Below are positions 26,358-35,567 of a DNA stretch of 64,000 nt, piece by piece. The stretch spans positions 1,107,037-1,171,036 of the forward strand of contig NZ_BMUT01000001.1 in NCBI RefSeq assembly GCF_014650335.1, in the 5' to 3' direction. The notes under the pieces were generated by a model. That model worked only from the letters and a program-made list of their open reading frames with translations. It did not search any database and was not told the origin of the DNA. Source of the DNA: Streptomyces hiroshimensis (lineage in GTDB: Bacteria; Actinomycetota; Actinomycetes; Streptomycetales; Streptomycetaceae). The first letter of the stretch is position 1. Every line of letters starts with the position of its first letter. The translations under genes and the position numbers were made by a program.

Positions 26358-27151
26358 CGGACGGCTCCCCTTCCTGCCCCGTCGCCGCTACGGGTCCTGT
26401 CGGCGCCTTCCTCCTTGCTGCAGGCCAGGATCTCGGCGATGTGCACGGGGGTGACCGGCGAGCCCTCGCGGGCGAGGATTCCGCCGATGTGCATGAGGCA
26501 GGAGTTGTCGACCGCGCACAGGGCGCGGGCTCCGGTCGCGGTGACGGCGCGCGCCTTGTCGGTGCCCATCGCCGTGGAGACGGCGGGGTTCTTGACGGCG
26601 AAGGTGCCGCCGAAGCCGCAGCACTCCTCGGCCCCCGGCAGCTCGCGCAGGTCCAGGCCCTCCACGTGCTCCAGGAGCCGCCGCGGCCGGTCGCCCAGCC
26701 CGAGCACCCGCAGCCCGTGACAGGTGGGGTGGTAGGTGACGGTGTGCGGGTAGTACGCACCGACGTCGGTCACTCCGAGGACGTCGACCAGGAACTCCGT
26801 CAGCTCGTAGGTCCTGGCCACCGCCTCGGCCACGGCCCCGGGGACCGCTGCGGGGCGTCCCTCGGCGGCCGCCTTCGCGGCGATCCGGGGGTAGTTGTCG
26901 CGGACCATGGCCGCGCAGGATCCGGAGGGGGTGACGATGTAGTCGTGGTCGCGGAAGGCGGCGGCGTAGCGACGCAGCAGCGGTTCGGTGCGGTGCCGGT
27001 AGCCGGTGTTGAAGAAGGGCTGGCCGCAGCAGCTCTGTTCGGCAGGGAAGTCGACCTGCACGCCGAGCCGTTCGAGGAGGGTGACGACCGCCCGGGCCGT
27101 CCGCGGGTAGAGCGTGTCGTTGACGCACGTCACGAACAGCCCCACGCGCAT
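26354..27151 (-). CDS. lutA: LutA, CCG-domain lactate utilization protein
   Basis: A 265-residue protein with two cysteine-rich CCG domains: QSCCGQPFFNTGY with PSGSCAAMV, and YHPTCHGLR with EECCGFGGTFAVK and NSCLMHIGG. Such domains bind noncubane iron-sulfur clusters in heterodisulfide reductase and glycolate oxidase. First gene of lutABC; its ATG is at 27151 and only 35 bases separate it from the flavin monooxygenase stop, so its promoter may lie within that gene or the two may be cotranscribed. Confidence 0.95.
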   Translation of the reverse strand: MRVGLFVTCVNDTLYPRTARAVVTLLERLGVQVDFPAEQSCCGQPFFNTGYRHRTEPLLRRYAAAFRDHDYIVTPSGSCAAMVRDNYPRIAAKAAAEGRPAAVPGAVAEAVARTYELTEFLVDVLGVTDVGAYYPHTVTYHPTCHGLRVLGLGDRPRRLLEHVEGLDLRELPGAEECCGFGGTFAVKNPAVSTAMGTDKARAVTATGARALCAVDNSCLMHIGGILAREGSPVTPVHIAEILACSKEEGADRTRSGDGAGRGAVR

Positions 27152-27186
27152 GGGCCCCTCCTCGCGTCGTGATCATCCGGAGGGCC

Positions 27187-28299
27187 TCATACTGCCGCAG
27201 GGACCGGCGGCTGTGAAGAACCGAGCAGGGCGTGGATCTCGCGGACGGCCGCGCGGCCCGCCCGGTTCGCGCCGATGGTGCTGGCGGAGGGCCCGTAGCC
27301 GACGAGGTGCACCCGTGGGTCGCGTGCCGCGCGCGTCCCCTCCATGCGGATGCCGCCGCCGGGTTCGCGCAGCTTCAGAGGGGCGAGGTGATCGACGGCC
27401 GCCCGGAAGCCGGTGGCCCAGAGGATGATGTCGGCGTCGGCGGTGCCGCCGTCGGCCCACTCCACGCCGGTGGGGGTGACGCGGTCGAACATGGGCCGCG
27501 GGGCCAGGACGCCGGCGGCCCGCGCCCGCTCCATGGCCTCCGTCATGGGCAGCCCGGTCACGGAGACGACGCTCTGCGGGGGCAGGCCCCGGCGCACCCG
27601 CTCTTCGACGCGGGCTACCGCGGCGCGCCCCCACTCCTCGTCGAACGGGCCCTCACGGAAGACCGGGGGCCGGCGCGTCACCCAGGTCGTCGCGGCCGCC
27701 ACCTCGGAGATCTCCAGCAGGTGCTGCACCGCGGAGGTGCCGCCGCCGACCACGACGACGCGCTGCCCGGCGAACTCCTGCGGGCCGGGGTAGTGCGCCG
27801 TGTGCAGCTGGCGGCCGCGGAAGGTCTCCTGGCCGGGGTAGCGGGGCCAGAAGGGGCGGTCCCAGGTGCCGGTCGCGTTGATCAGGGCGCGGGCCGACCA
27901 CAGGCCCTCGGAGCTCTCGACCGTCAGCCGCCCGTCCTGCCCGTATCGCCCGTCCTGCCCGTCCCGTACCGCGCGGACGTCGACCGGGCGGTGCACGCGC
28001 AGGTCGAAGGCACGCTCGTAGTCGGCGAAGTAGCCGCCGATCACCGAGGACGAGGGCCGGGAGCCGTCGGCGCCGGTCAGTTCCATGCCGGGCAGGGCGT
28101 GCATCCCGTGCACCTTGCCGTAGGTGAGCGACGGCCAGCGGAACTGCCAGGCGCCGCCGGGGCGCGGGGAGTGGTCCAGGACGACGAAGTCCCGGTCCGG
28201 CTCGTATCCCGCGCGGCGCAGGTGGTAGGCGCTGGACAGGCCCGCCTGCCCGGCACCGATCACCACGACCTCGGTCTCACGCGCCACAAGATTGTTCAT
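27187..28299 (-). CDS. Flavin-containing monooxygenase-like NAD(P)/FAD oxidoreductase
   Basis: A 370-residue two-dinucleotide-fold flavoprotein. GAGQAGLSSAYHL binds FAD, GGGTSAVQHLLE binds NADPH, and LWATGFRAAVDHL is the ATG motif found in FMO and Baeyer-Villiger type enzymes. An RY/GQDG repeat (GQDGRYGQDG, residues about 113-122) is a small local duplication. It probably oxygenates a small molecule; the substrate is not indicated. Divergent from yjbQ. Confidence 0.88.
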   Translation of the reverse strand: MNNLVARETEVVVIGAGQAGLSSAYHLRRAGYEPDRDFVVLDHSPRPGGAWQFRWPSLTYGKVHGMHALPGMELTGADGSRPSSSVIGGYFADYERAFDLRVHRPVDVRAVRDGQDGRYGQDGRLTVESSEGLWSARALINATGTWDRPFWPRYPGQETFRGRQLHTAHYPGPQEFAGQRVVVVGGGTSAVQHLLEISEVAAATTWVTRRPPVFREGPFDEEWGRAAVARVEERVRRGLPPQSVVSVTGLPMTEAMERARAAGVLAPRPMFDRVTPTGVEWADGGTADADIILWATGFRAAVDHLAPLKLREPGGGIRMEGTRAARDPRVHLVGYGPSASTIGANRAGRAAVREIHALLGSSQPPVPAAV

Positions 28300-28392
28300 G
28301 ATTCCACTAACGTGCGGGGTGAGGTATATCTTCCCGGCCTTCCCCTGCCTTCCCTTCCCGGCCTTCCCCCGGGCTCGTAAGAAAATGGAGGC

Positions 28393-28824
28393 ATGGCAGA
28401 CACCTATGGCACCTTCCGCACGCACGTCCTCGACATCGCCACCGGATCCTCGGAGACGGTGTACGACCTCACCCACGACTGTGAGGCATTCCTGCGCGAG
28501 GCGGCCGCCGGCCGCGACGGCCTGCTCAACGTCTTCGTCCCGCACGCGACGGCCGGTGTGGCGGTGCTGGAGACGGGCTCGGGCAGTGACGACGACCTGC
28601 TGTCCGCCCTGCACGACCTGCTGCCGGCGGACGACCGCTGGCGCCACCGCCACGGCAGCCGCGGCCACGGGCGCGACCACGTGCTGCCCGCCCTCGTGCC
28701 CCCGCACGCGACCCTTCCGGTCATCGGCGGGCGGCTGGAGCTGGGCACCTGGCAGTCGGTGTGTCTGGTCGACACCAACAGGGACAACCCTGACCGCCAG
28801 GTGCGGCTGACGTTCCTCGGCTGA
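28393..28824 (+). CDS. yjbQ: YjbQ family protein (UPF0047)
   Basis: A 143-residue single-domain protein. FVPHATAGVAVLE, GRDHVLPALVPPHATLPVIGGRLELGTWQSVCLVD are the conserved core, with histidines expected to bind metal. E. coli YjbQ shows weak thiamine-phosphate synthase activity in suppressor tests, but its physiological role is not settled. It is monocistronic, divergent from the monooxygenase and convergent with the DD-carboxypeptidase. Confidence 0.9.
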   Translation: MADTYGTFRTHVLDIATGSSETVYDLTHDCEAFLREAAAGRDGLLNVFVPHATAGVAVLETGSGSDDDLLSALHDLLPADDRWRHRHGSRGHGRDHVLPALVPPHATLPVIGGRLELGTWQSVCLVDTNRDNPDRQVRLTFLG

Positions 28825-28845
28825 GGGGCAGGCCCCGCCGGGCCG

Positions 28846-29766
28846 TCAGTCCTTCTGCGCCGACTCCGGCAGCTGGCGGAGCTTCACGTTGGTCTTGGTC
28901 CGGTAGGCCCAGTCCAGCATCTTCACGGCGTCCGGGTAGCGGTTGGCACCGTCGTTGAGGATGACGCCCACCACCGTGCGGCCGTCGCGCTCGGCGGCGA
29001 AGACCAGGCAGGCGCCGGCCGCCGTGCCGGTGCCGGTCTTGATGCCGATCGCGCCCTTGTACGAGCCGAGCAGCTTGTTGGTGTTGTCCCAGTAGTACGT
29101 GCGGTTGACGTTCGCCGCCTTCTGACGGGTCGCCGGCGTCCTGACGACGGTCTTGAACGTGCTGTTGCCCAGCGCGTGCCGGGCCAGCTGCGCCGAGTCG
29201 CGCGGGGTCGTGTAGTTGGCCCCGGCCCGCGATATGCCGTCGAACGAGTCGTACTTGGTGTTCTTCATGCCGAGGTCGGCGGCCTTCTTGTTCATCTTGG
29301 CGATGAACGACGTGGTCCGCGCGGACTCCGTGCTGCCACTGCCGAAGGTGTCCGCGAGCGCGTAGGCGGCGTCACAGCCCGACGGCAGCATCAGGCCGTA
29401 CAGCAGCTGACGTACGGTCATCTTGTCGCCCGTGCGCAGATCGGCCGTGCTGGCCCCGTTCCGCGCGACGTAGTCGCGGTACGACTGCTTGACGGTGACC
29501 TTCTTGTCGAGGTCCACGCCCTTGGTGTCCAGGACGGTCACCGCGGTCATGACCTTGGTGGTGCTGGCCATCTGCCGCTTGGTGTCGGCGTCCTTGGCCC
29601 ACAGCTGGCGGTTGCGGCTGCCGTCGAGCAGGAACGCGCCCTTCGCGCTGACCGACGGGCCGCTCGCGGCCTCCGCTCCCGTCGCCGGGAGCACGACGGC
29701 GACCGCCGCGGTCGATGCGACCGCGGCCGCGCCCCAGCGGCGGACCGGTCTTCCGGATCGCTCCAT
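28846..29766 (-). CDS. D-alanyl-D-alanine carboxypeptidase (penicillin-binding protein)
   Basis: A 306-residue secreted serine peptidase that trims the terminal D-Ala from peptidoglycan pentapeptide. Signal peptide residues 1-33 (PVRRWGAAAVASTAAVAVV...GAEA). The three active-site motifs are STTK (SxxK), SGC in LPSGCDAAYALAD where the family usually has SxN, and KTG in IGIKTGTGTAAG. The SGC form is known from actinomycete enzymes of this type and should be functional. AGAGG precedes the ATG. Confidence 0.93.
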   Translation of the reverse strand: MERSGRPVRRWGAAAVASTAAVAVVLPATGAEAASGPSVSAKGAFLLDGSRNRQLWAKDADTKRQMASTTKVMTAVTVLDTKGVDLDKKVTVKQSYRDYVARNGASTADLRTGDKMTVRQLLYGLMLPSGCDAAYALADTFGSGSTESARTTSFIAKMNKKAADLGMKNTKYDSFDGISRAGANYTTPRDSAQLARHALGNSTFKTVVRTPATRQKAANVNRTYYWDNTNKLLGSYKGAIGIKTGTGTAAGACLVFAAERDGRTVVGVILNDGANRYPDAVKMLDWAYRTKTNVKLRQLPESAQKD

Positions 29767-29895
29767 GTATGCCTCTGTTCCTCACGTGTCGAGCTGAGCG
29801 AGTCGTCTCGCTTGTACTGCTGAGCGAGCCGATGATCGCACCGGTTTCCCGGCAGGGAGAAACCTGGGGGCGCCTCAGTTGCCGTGCTGCGCCGG

Positions 29896-29945
29896 GCGGT
29901 CCGCCTCACGTACCTCGCCGGCGGTCCGCCTCACGTACCTCGCCG
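29896..29945. repeat. Exact tandem duplication of 25 bp at the end of the Lrp gene
   Basis: Bases 29896-29920 and 29921-29945 are identical (unit begins GCGGTCCGCCTCACGTACCT). On the minus strand the second copy covers the last codons and stop of the Lrp gene and the first copy repeats them just downstream. A simple slippage duplication that leaves the protein unchanged. Confidence 0.9.
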
Positions 29946-30413
29946 GGCGGCGCGCCCCACCGCATCCACCAGCGGCAGGACCCGGTAGGGCACCCGCTCG
30001 CGCAGCACCATCTCCGTACGGGTGCGTACGACCCCCGGCGTCTGCACCAGCACCTGGATCACGTCCTCCAGGTGCCCCGCGTCCCGGGCGACCACCCGGG
30101 CCATCAGGTCGCCGCCCCCGGTGATCGAGAACGCCTCGATGATCTCCGGGACGTCCGCGAGCGCCTCCGCGACCGTGTCGAGATGCCCCTGGGTCACCTC
30201 GATGTGCACGAAAGCCAGCACGGGGTGGCCCAGCGCCGCGGCGGACAGGCGCGGACCCGTACCCGTGATCACGCCCTCGCGCTCCAGCCGGTCCAGCCGG
30301 GCCTGCAGCGTGCCCCGGGCGACGCCCAGCACGCGCGCGTACTCGCGCACGCTCGTGCGGGGCTGCTCCAGAAGCAGCCGGAGAATCTTCGCGTCCAGTG
30401 CGTCGACGGCCAT
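29931..30413 (-). CDS. Lrp/AsnC family transcriptional regulator
   Basis: A 160-residue regulator: N-terminal HTH (LDAKILRLLLEQPRTSVREYARVLGVARGTLQARLDRLEREGVI) and C-terminal RAM/AsnC ligand domain (VHIEVTQGHLDTVAEALADVPEI; GGGDLMARVVARDAGHLEDVI). These proteins form octamers and respond to amino acids. The gene lies just beyond the fused ABC ATPase (70 bases) in the same direction, but a conserved link to the importer cannot be shown. Its last codons are duplicated downstream. Confidence 0.9.
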   Translation of the reverse strand: MAVDALDAKILRLLLEQPRTSVREYARVLGVARGTLQARLDRLEREGVITGTGPRLSAAALGHPVLAFVHIEVTQGHLDTVAEALADVPEIIEAFSITGGGDLMARVVARDAGHLEDVIQVLVQTPGVVRTRTEMVLRERVPYRVLPLVDAVGRAARRGT

Positions 30414-30483
30414 GGGCCGGCGGCCTCCTCGTGGTCGGCGTCTCCGGCCGGCAACTGTACCAATGGCCCTGCGGCCGACCCCG

Positions 30484-32076
30484 CTATTGAGCCATTGGAG
30501 GCAGAGTGCCCGCCGGCAGCAGGCGCCGGCTCGGTCCGCTCCCGGTGACCCGGCCCGCTTCGAGGACGTGGACGGTCTCGGTGCACGCGGCGACGAGGCG
30601 GAGCTCGTGGCTGACGACGACGAGCGTCAGCCGGCGCTCGGTCCTGAGCCGGGTGAGCAGGTCCATGACGGCGGCCGCGGTGCCGGGGTCGAGGGCGGAG
30701 GTGACCTCGTCGCACAGCAGCACGTCCGGGCCGGGGGCCAGGGCGCGGGCGATGGAGACGCGCTGGCGCTGGCCGCCGGAGAGCTCGTGGGGGTAGCGGC
30801 GGGCGAAGTCGGCCGGCAGACCGACGTGGTCGAGGAGCTCGGCGACGCGGTCGGGAACGTCCGCCTTCGCCGCGGTCCGGTGGAGGCGGAGGGGGCGGGC
30901 GAGCGTGGCGCCCACCGTACGGGCCGGGTTGAGGGCGCCGAGAGGGTTCTGGGGGATCAGCTGGATACGGCGCTGCTGTGCGCGGCTGCGCCGTCGTGCC
31001 CCGGCGTGCAGGGGACGGCCGTCGAGCGTGAGGGCGCCGGCGTCCGGGTGCTGCAGCCCGGCGAGGACGCGCAGCAAGGTGGTCTTGCCGGAGCCGGAGG
31101 GGCCGACGATGCCGGTGGAACTGCCGGGGGCCACCGAGAAACCGACCTCGTCCAGGGCGCGGTGCGTCCGCCCGTGCCGGGTGAACGTCACTGCGAGGTC
31201 CCGGGCGGCCAGCAGGGGGACGGTCGCGTCGCCGCGGGGAGGCGACGCGCTGGCGGGCGCGTTCACAGAGATGCTCGCGGGCGCCGCCTCGGACCTGCCC
31301 ACGGACGTCTTCTCGGACACTTCCACGGACGTCTTCTCGGACATTCCCACGGGTGCGGCCCCGGACGTATCCACGGGCGCAGCCCCGGACGTGTTCACCG
31401 ACGCCGCCGTGCCGAGGTCGACGACGTCGTCGGCGCAGTGGTCGACGAGTTCGGGGTCGTGGCAGGCGAGGACGATGGCGAGGTCGCGGGTGGTGGCGAG
31501 GTGGCGCAGGAGGTCGGCGATCTCGTCGCGCAAGGTGGCGTCGAGTCCTGCGGTGGGCTCGTCCAGCAGGAGGACGTCGGGGCGACGGGCGAGGGCACGG
31601 GCGAGCGCCACTCTGCGCTGCTGTCCGCCGGAGAGGGCTCCCGGGCGGCGGTCGGGCAGCCCGTCGCCGACGGGCAGGCGGCACTCGGCGAGCAGGTCCC
31701 GCACGGCCTGTGGGGAGGGGTCCACGGCGGTCTCGGCTACGAGGCGGCGGACGCGCATGCGGGGGTCGAGGGCGGAGCCCGGGTCCTGGCCGACGTAGGC
31801 GACGCGGTGGCGCCGTAGGTGCCTGAGCCGGTCCGCGGGGAGGGCGAGGACGTCGTGGCCGAGGACCTCGACCGTTCCCGACGCGACGCGGGCGCCGTCG
31901 GGCAGGTCTCCGATGACGGCACGCAGCAGGGTGGACTTACCGGAGCCGGAGGGGCCGGTGAGGGCGGTGATGCGGCCGCGGCGGAGGGTGAGGCTGGTCT
32001 TGGCCAGTAGGGCGGGGCCGCCGGGTATGGATATCTCCAGGTCGGTGACGTGCACCGCGGTCGGGCTGTCGGTCAT
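30484..32076 (-). CDS. Fused two-domain ABC ATPase, Opp/Nik (DppD-DppF) type
   Basis: A 530-residue protein joining two complete ATPase domains, replacing separate DppD and DppF. Domain 1: Walker A GPSGSGKST (41-49), LSGGQ (148-152), Walker B LLLDEPT (169-175). Domain 2: Walker A GPSGSGKTT (325-333), LSGGQRQR, Walker B LLCDEVTSALD. The linker (residues 227-274) is six tandem octapeptides such as VDTSGAAP and VEVSEKTS. Both sites look active. It energises the two permeases encoded upstream; a 69-base gap separates it from them. Confidence 0.93.
   Translation of the reverse strand: MTDSPTAVHVTDLEISIPGGPALLAKTSLTLRRGRITALTGPSGSGKSTLLRAVIGDLPDGARVASGTVEVLGHDVLALPADRLRHLRRHRVAYVGQDPGSALDPRMRVRRLVAETAVDPSPQAVRDLLAECRLPVGDGLPDRRPGALSGGQQRRVALARALARRPDVLLLDEPTAGLDATLRDEIADLLRHLATTRDLAIVLACHDPELVDHCADDVVDLGTAASVNTSGAAPVDTSGAAPVGMSEKTSVEVSEKTSVGRSEAAPASISVNAPASASPPRGDATVPLLAARDLAVTFTRHGRTHRALDEVGFSVAPGSSTGIVGPSGSGKTTLLRVLAGLQHPDAGALTLDGRPLHAGARRRSRAQQRRIQLIPQNPLGALNPARTVGATLARPLRLHRTAAKADVPDRVAELLDHVGLPADFARRYPHELSGGQRQRVSIARALAPGPDVLLCDEVTSALDPGTAAAVMDLLTRLRTERRLTLVVVSHELRLVAACTETVHVLEAGRVTGSGPSRRLLPAGTLPPMAQ
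31255..31398. repeat. 24-bp tandem repeats encoding an octapeptide linker
   Basis: About six 24-bp units inside the fused ATPase gene encode VNTSGAAP, VDTSGAAP, VGMSEKTS, VEVSEKTS, VGRSEAAP and ASISVNAP. The repeats keep the frame and fall exactly between the two ATPase domains, giving a flexible serine/alanine/proline-rich tether. Two subtypes (SGAAP and SEKTS) alternate as pairs, indicating stepwise duplication. Confidence 0.85.
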
Positions 32077-32145
32077 GGCCGGGGAGGCTCCTCTGCGGGA
32101 GGGGGCGCTGACGCGGGATGGGGCGCTGACGCGGGCACGGGCGAG

Positions 32146-32979
32146 CTACGGCTCACGCCGCGCCGCAGGCGTCAGCGCGTCGGCGGCGAGGTTGACGCTG
32201 ACGGCCAGGAGGCCGATGGCGATGCTGGGAGCGACGACGGCCCAGGGGTTGAGCAGGGCGCCGGGTGCGTTCTCACGGATCATCAGCGCCCAGTCGGCGG
32301 CCGGTGGCTGGGGTCCGAGCTGGAGGAAGCCGGCCATGGAGATGACGTAGACGGCGGCGACGAAGCGCAGGCCGAAGAGCGCGAGGACGGTGGATCGCAG
32401 GTTGGGCAGGATCTCGCGCAGCGCGAGGTGCCACAGCCGTTCGCCGCCCGCGGTGGCGGCTTCGACGAAGCCCGAGGCGGCGACGGGCGCGGCCGCGCTC
32501 GCCACCACGCGCACCGCGTACGGCACGCCGAGGACGGTGGCGGCGGCCATGACGGCGAGGCGCCCGCCGCCGGGCCAGGCCAGGGCGATCAGCATCATGC
32601 CCAGCACGGGCGGCAGCAGGATGGCGACGTCGGCGCTGCGCTCGACGAGCCGCCCCAGCACCGGGGTGAGGACGGCGAAGCAGCCCAGCACGGCGGCCAG
32701 GGCGGTGACGAGTACGGCGACGACGAGCGCGCTGCCGATGAGGGCGCTGCCGCCGTGCAGCATCCGGCTCAGCACGTCGCGGCCGAGCTGGTCGCCGCCC
32801 AGGAGCGCGTCCTTGCCGGGCGGGGCGTAGGGGGCGGTGACGGGGGAGTCCACCGTCCGTGGGGCGAACAGGGGCCCGGTCAGGGCGAGGAGCGTCAGCA
32901 GGAGTCCGGGTGCCACGGCGATCAGGACGCGCGCCCGGGGGCGCCGGGAGCGGGGCGGGGCGAGGGCGGCGGAGCTCAT
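32146..32979 (-). CDS. ABC importer permease, DppC/OppC type
   Basis: A 277-residue inner-membrane permease with about six helices. LGGDQLGRDVLSRMLHGG is the hallmark after helix 1 of DppC/NikC proteins, and the EAA loop reads EAATAGGERLWHLALREILPNL. The ATG overlaps the previous permease stop by four bases. It forms the membrane channel with the other permease of this operon. Confidence 0.93.
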   Translation of the reverse strand: MSSAALAPPRSRRPRARVLIAVAPGLLLTLLALTGPLFAPRTVDSPVTAPYAPPGKDALLGGDQLGRDVLSRMLHGGSALIGSALVVAVLVTALAAVLGCFAVLTPVLGRLVERSADVAILLPPVLGMMLIALAWPGGGRLAVMAAATVLGVPYAVRVVASAAAPVAASGFVEAATAGGERLWHLALREILPNLRSTVLALFGLRFVAAVYVISMAGFLQLGPQPPAADWALMIRENAPGALLNPWAVVAPSIAIGLLAVSVNLAADALTPAARREP

Positions 32980-33986
32980 GGGCGGGCTCCCAGGGTGCGG
33001 GCGCGGACGAGGTCGGCGCAGAGCAGGACGAGGCTGATGACGGCTCCGGTGCAGGCCACGACCCCGGCGATGACCGGGGTGTCGCGGTCGGCGACGGCAC
33101 CGGACAGGACGGTGCCGAGGCCGGGATAGTTGAAGAGGGTCTCCACAACGACCGCCCCGCCCAGCAGCATCCCGGTGGACGTCGCGGCCCCCGTGGCGAT
33201 CGCGGGCCACGCGCCGGGCAGCGCGTGGCGCAGCAGCACGCGGCGCGGGGACAGACCGTCCAGCCGGGCGGCCGCCACGTGCGGTGCCGCGGCCTGGTCG
33301 GCCAGCGCACCGCGCACGATACGGGCGTTCCAGCCGATCTGCGGGACGGTGAGGGCCAGGACCGGCATGACGAGCATGGTCCAGGAGGCGGGCGAGCCGT
33401 CGGGGGCGGTGAGCGTGACGGCGGGCAGCCAGCCGGTCCACAGCGACAGGACCAGCAACAGGCCGATGGAGACGACGAATTCCGGCAGGGCCAGCGCGAT
33501 GCCGGAGGCGAAGCCGACGATCCGGTCCGCCGTGCCGCCGGGGCGCAGCGCGGCCCAGCAGCCCAGGGCGAGCGCCGCCGCGAGGGTCACGGCGAAGGCG
33601 GTGGCCCCGAGCAGGAGCGTGTTGGGGAAGGGCGCGGCGAGCAGATCGGTGACGTGTTCGCCGCGCGCGGAGGTGCCCAGGTCGCCGGTGGGCAACGCGG
33701 TCATCCAGTCCGGAAACCGCTCCCACACCGGCCGGTCCAGGCCGAGCAAGCGGCGTCGGGCCGCGGTGTCGGCGGCGCTCTCGCCGCGCTCGGAGGTGGC
33801 CGAGGCCGCGTCGCCGGGCAGCAGTTCGATCGCGGCGAACACGACGGCGAGCAGCACGGCCAGCATCAGGGCCCGTTTGGCGAGCACCACGCCGGTACGG
33901 CCGACCGCCCGGAGGGAGCGGCGCAGGGCCGAGGCCGCCGCAGGTGCTGCGGCGGCCTCGGCCCCCTCTATCGCTGCCTCGCTCAA
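32976..33986 (-). CDS. ABC importer permease, DppB/OppB type
   Basis: A 336-residue permease of the DppB/NikB group. LLGLDRPVWERFPDWMTALPTGDLGTS is the periplasmic-loop hallmark and AARLDGLSPRRVLLRHALPGAW the EAA motif. I start at the TTG at 33986, which overlaps the binding-protein stop (TTGA); this gives an unusually long 35-residue N-terminal extension before the first helix, so an internal GTG start (VGRTGVVLAKR) is possible. Confidence 0.9.
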   Translation of the reverse strand: MSEAAIEGAEAAAAPAAASALRRSLRAVGRTGVVLAKRALMLAVLLAVVFAAIELLPGDAASATSERGESAADTAARRRLLGLDRPVWERFPDWMTALPTGDLGTSARGEHVTDLLAAPFPNTLLLGATAFAVTLAAALALGCWAALRPGGTADRIVGFASGIALALPEFVVSIGLLLVLSLWTGWLPAVTLTAPDGSPASWTMLVMPVLALTVPQIGWNARIVRGALADQAAAPHVAAARLDGLSPRRVLLRHALPGAWPAIATGAATSTGMLLGGAVVVETLFNYPGLGTVLSGAVADRDTPVIAGVVACTGAVISLVLLCADLVRARTLGARP

Positions 33987-35536
33987 CGCGCCAGCCAGAC
34001 GTTCTCGAACTGCACCCGCCCGTAGCCGGGCAGCTTGGGCAGGTTGCGCACCTTGGACCCGGCCAGGTCGATGCCGTCGGCCATGCCCCACAGCAGGTAG
34101 CCGGACTTCTCGTGCTCGATCTGCTGGAGCTCGCGCAGGGCGGCGGCGCGGGCCTTCTTGTCGGCGGTGCCGATGACCTTGCGGTACGTGCCGTCGAACT
34201 GCGAGTCCGACCAGCCGGCCTCGTTCTGCCCGGCGCCGGTGACCATGGTCTTCGAAGCGAAGAACACCACAGAGTCGTTGGTGCCCCAGTAGTTGGTGTA
34301 GAGCTCGCCCTTGAGCCAGGTCTTGTCGTAGAAGGCGCCCGACTCCTGCTTGACGACCTTGATCTTGACGTCGGCCTCGCGGGCCTGGTTGGCGAAGAGG
34401 GTCGCGGACTCGGCCAGGCCGGGGATGTCCTCGGTGGTGATGAGCTCGTAGGTCTTGGAGAAGTCGAACTTCGCCTCTTCGAGCAGCTTCTTGGCCTTGG
34501 CGAGGTCCCGCCTGCGCTGGGGGATGTCCTTGGCGTAGGCGGGGTCGCCGGTGCCCAGGATGTCGTTGGCGACGGTTCCGTAGCCGGAGAGGACCTGCTT
34601 GACCATGGCCTCGCGGTCGACGACGAGCTTCATGGCCTCGCGGACCTTGACGTCGGCGAAGGGCCCGTCGGCGGTGCGCATCACGATGGGCATCGCCATG
34701 TCGTCGGGGCGGCGGACGAGCTGGATGTCCTTGCGCGAGGCGGCGGTGCGGGCCGCGACGGCGCCCACGTTGGAGGCGACGTCGATCTGGCCGCCCAGAA
34801 GGGCGTTGGCCATGGCCTGGGGGCTCTCGAACATGGTCACCTCGATGGCGTCGAGGTGGACCTGCCCGCCGTGCCACTTGTCGTTGCGCAGCAGGCGGGC
34901 GTTGCCGTTGCGGTACCAGTCCAGCTTGAACGGTCCCGTGCCGGGTGCCTTGGCCACCTCCTTGTCGGCGGTGTCCTTCTTGAGGACGAACGTCGACAGG
35001 CGGGTGAGCAGGGGGAGTTCGGCGTTGGCGTCGTCGGAGACCAGGACGACGGTCTCCTTGCCGTCGGCGGTGATGTTCTCCGCCTTGATGCCCGGCAGCC
35101 GGCCGGGGCCCGCGGGGGTGTTGCGCAGCCGGCGCAGCGACCAGACCACGTCGTCGGCGGTGACCGGTGAACCGTCGTGGAATGCGGCGCCCTCGGCGAT
35201 GGTGAAGCGCCAGGTCTTGAGGTCGTCGGAGGGCTTCCAGGCGGAGGCCAGGCGCCCGACGGTGTTGTCCTTGACGCCCGGTGCGGTGAGCGTGTCGTAG
35301 ACGAGGGCGATGATGAGGTAGTCGCTCTCGTTGCCCTGAACTCCGTGCGGGTCACGGGTGATTGCGGAGGCGCGGCCGAGCGCGCCGATGCGGAGGGTGC
35401 CGCCCTTGCGAGGTGTGCCGCCGGCGGAGTCCGCCGGTGAGGAAGCCGCGTCCGTGCCGCCGCCGCAGGCGGAGAGCAGCGCGGCCGCACCTATGCCCCC
35501 GCCGGCCCACAGCGCCTGGCGCCTTGTCCAATTCAC
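33983..35536 (-). CDS. ABC importer substrate-binding lipoprotein, family 5 (Opp/Nik type)
   Basis: A 517-residue extracytoplasmic binding protein. The N-terminus TRRQALWAGGGIGAAALLSACGGG has a twin-arginine-like start and a lipobox (LLSAC), so it should be exported and lipid-anchored. FHDGSPVTADDVVWSLRRL and GTGPFKLDWYRNG are family 5 signatures (oligopeptides, nickel, and opine-type metallophores such as staphylopine). GTG 35536 is chosen since it begins the signal peptide. A 19-bp iron box lies 32 bases upstream, so expression should rise in iron starvation. Together with the next genes it forms a complete importer. Confidence 0.93.
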   Translation of the reverse strand: MNWTRRQALWAGGGIGAAALLSACGGGTDAASSPADSAGGTPRKGGTLRIGALGRASAITRDPHGVQGNESDYLIIALVYDTLTAPGVKDNTVGRLASAWKPSDDLKTWRFTIAEGAAFHDGSPVTADDVVWSLRRLRNTPAGPGRLPGIKAENITADGKETVVLVSDDANAELPLLTRLSTFVLKKDTADKEVAKAPGTGPFKLDWYRNGNARLLRNDKWHGGQVHLDAIEVTMFESPQAMANALLGGQIDVASNVGAVAARTAASRKDIQLVRRPDDMAMPIVMRTADGPFADVKVREAMKLVVDREAMVKQVLSGYGTVANDILGTGDPAYAKDIPQRRRDLAKAKKLLEEAKFDFSKTYELITTEDIPGLAESATLFANQAREADVKIKVVKQESGAFYDKTWLKGELYTNYWGTNDSVVFFASKTMVTGAGQNEAGWSDSQFDGTYRKVIGTADKKARAAALRELQQIEHEKSGYLLWGMADGIDLAGSKVRNLPKLPGYGRVQFENVWLAR

Positions 35537-35567
35537 GTCGTCCCCGTTCCGCTGCAATTACTGGTAC

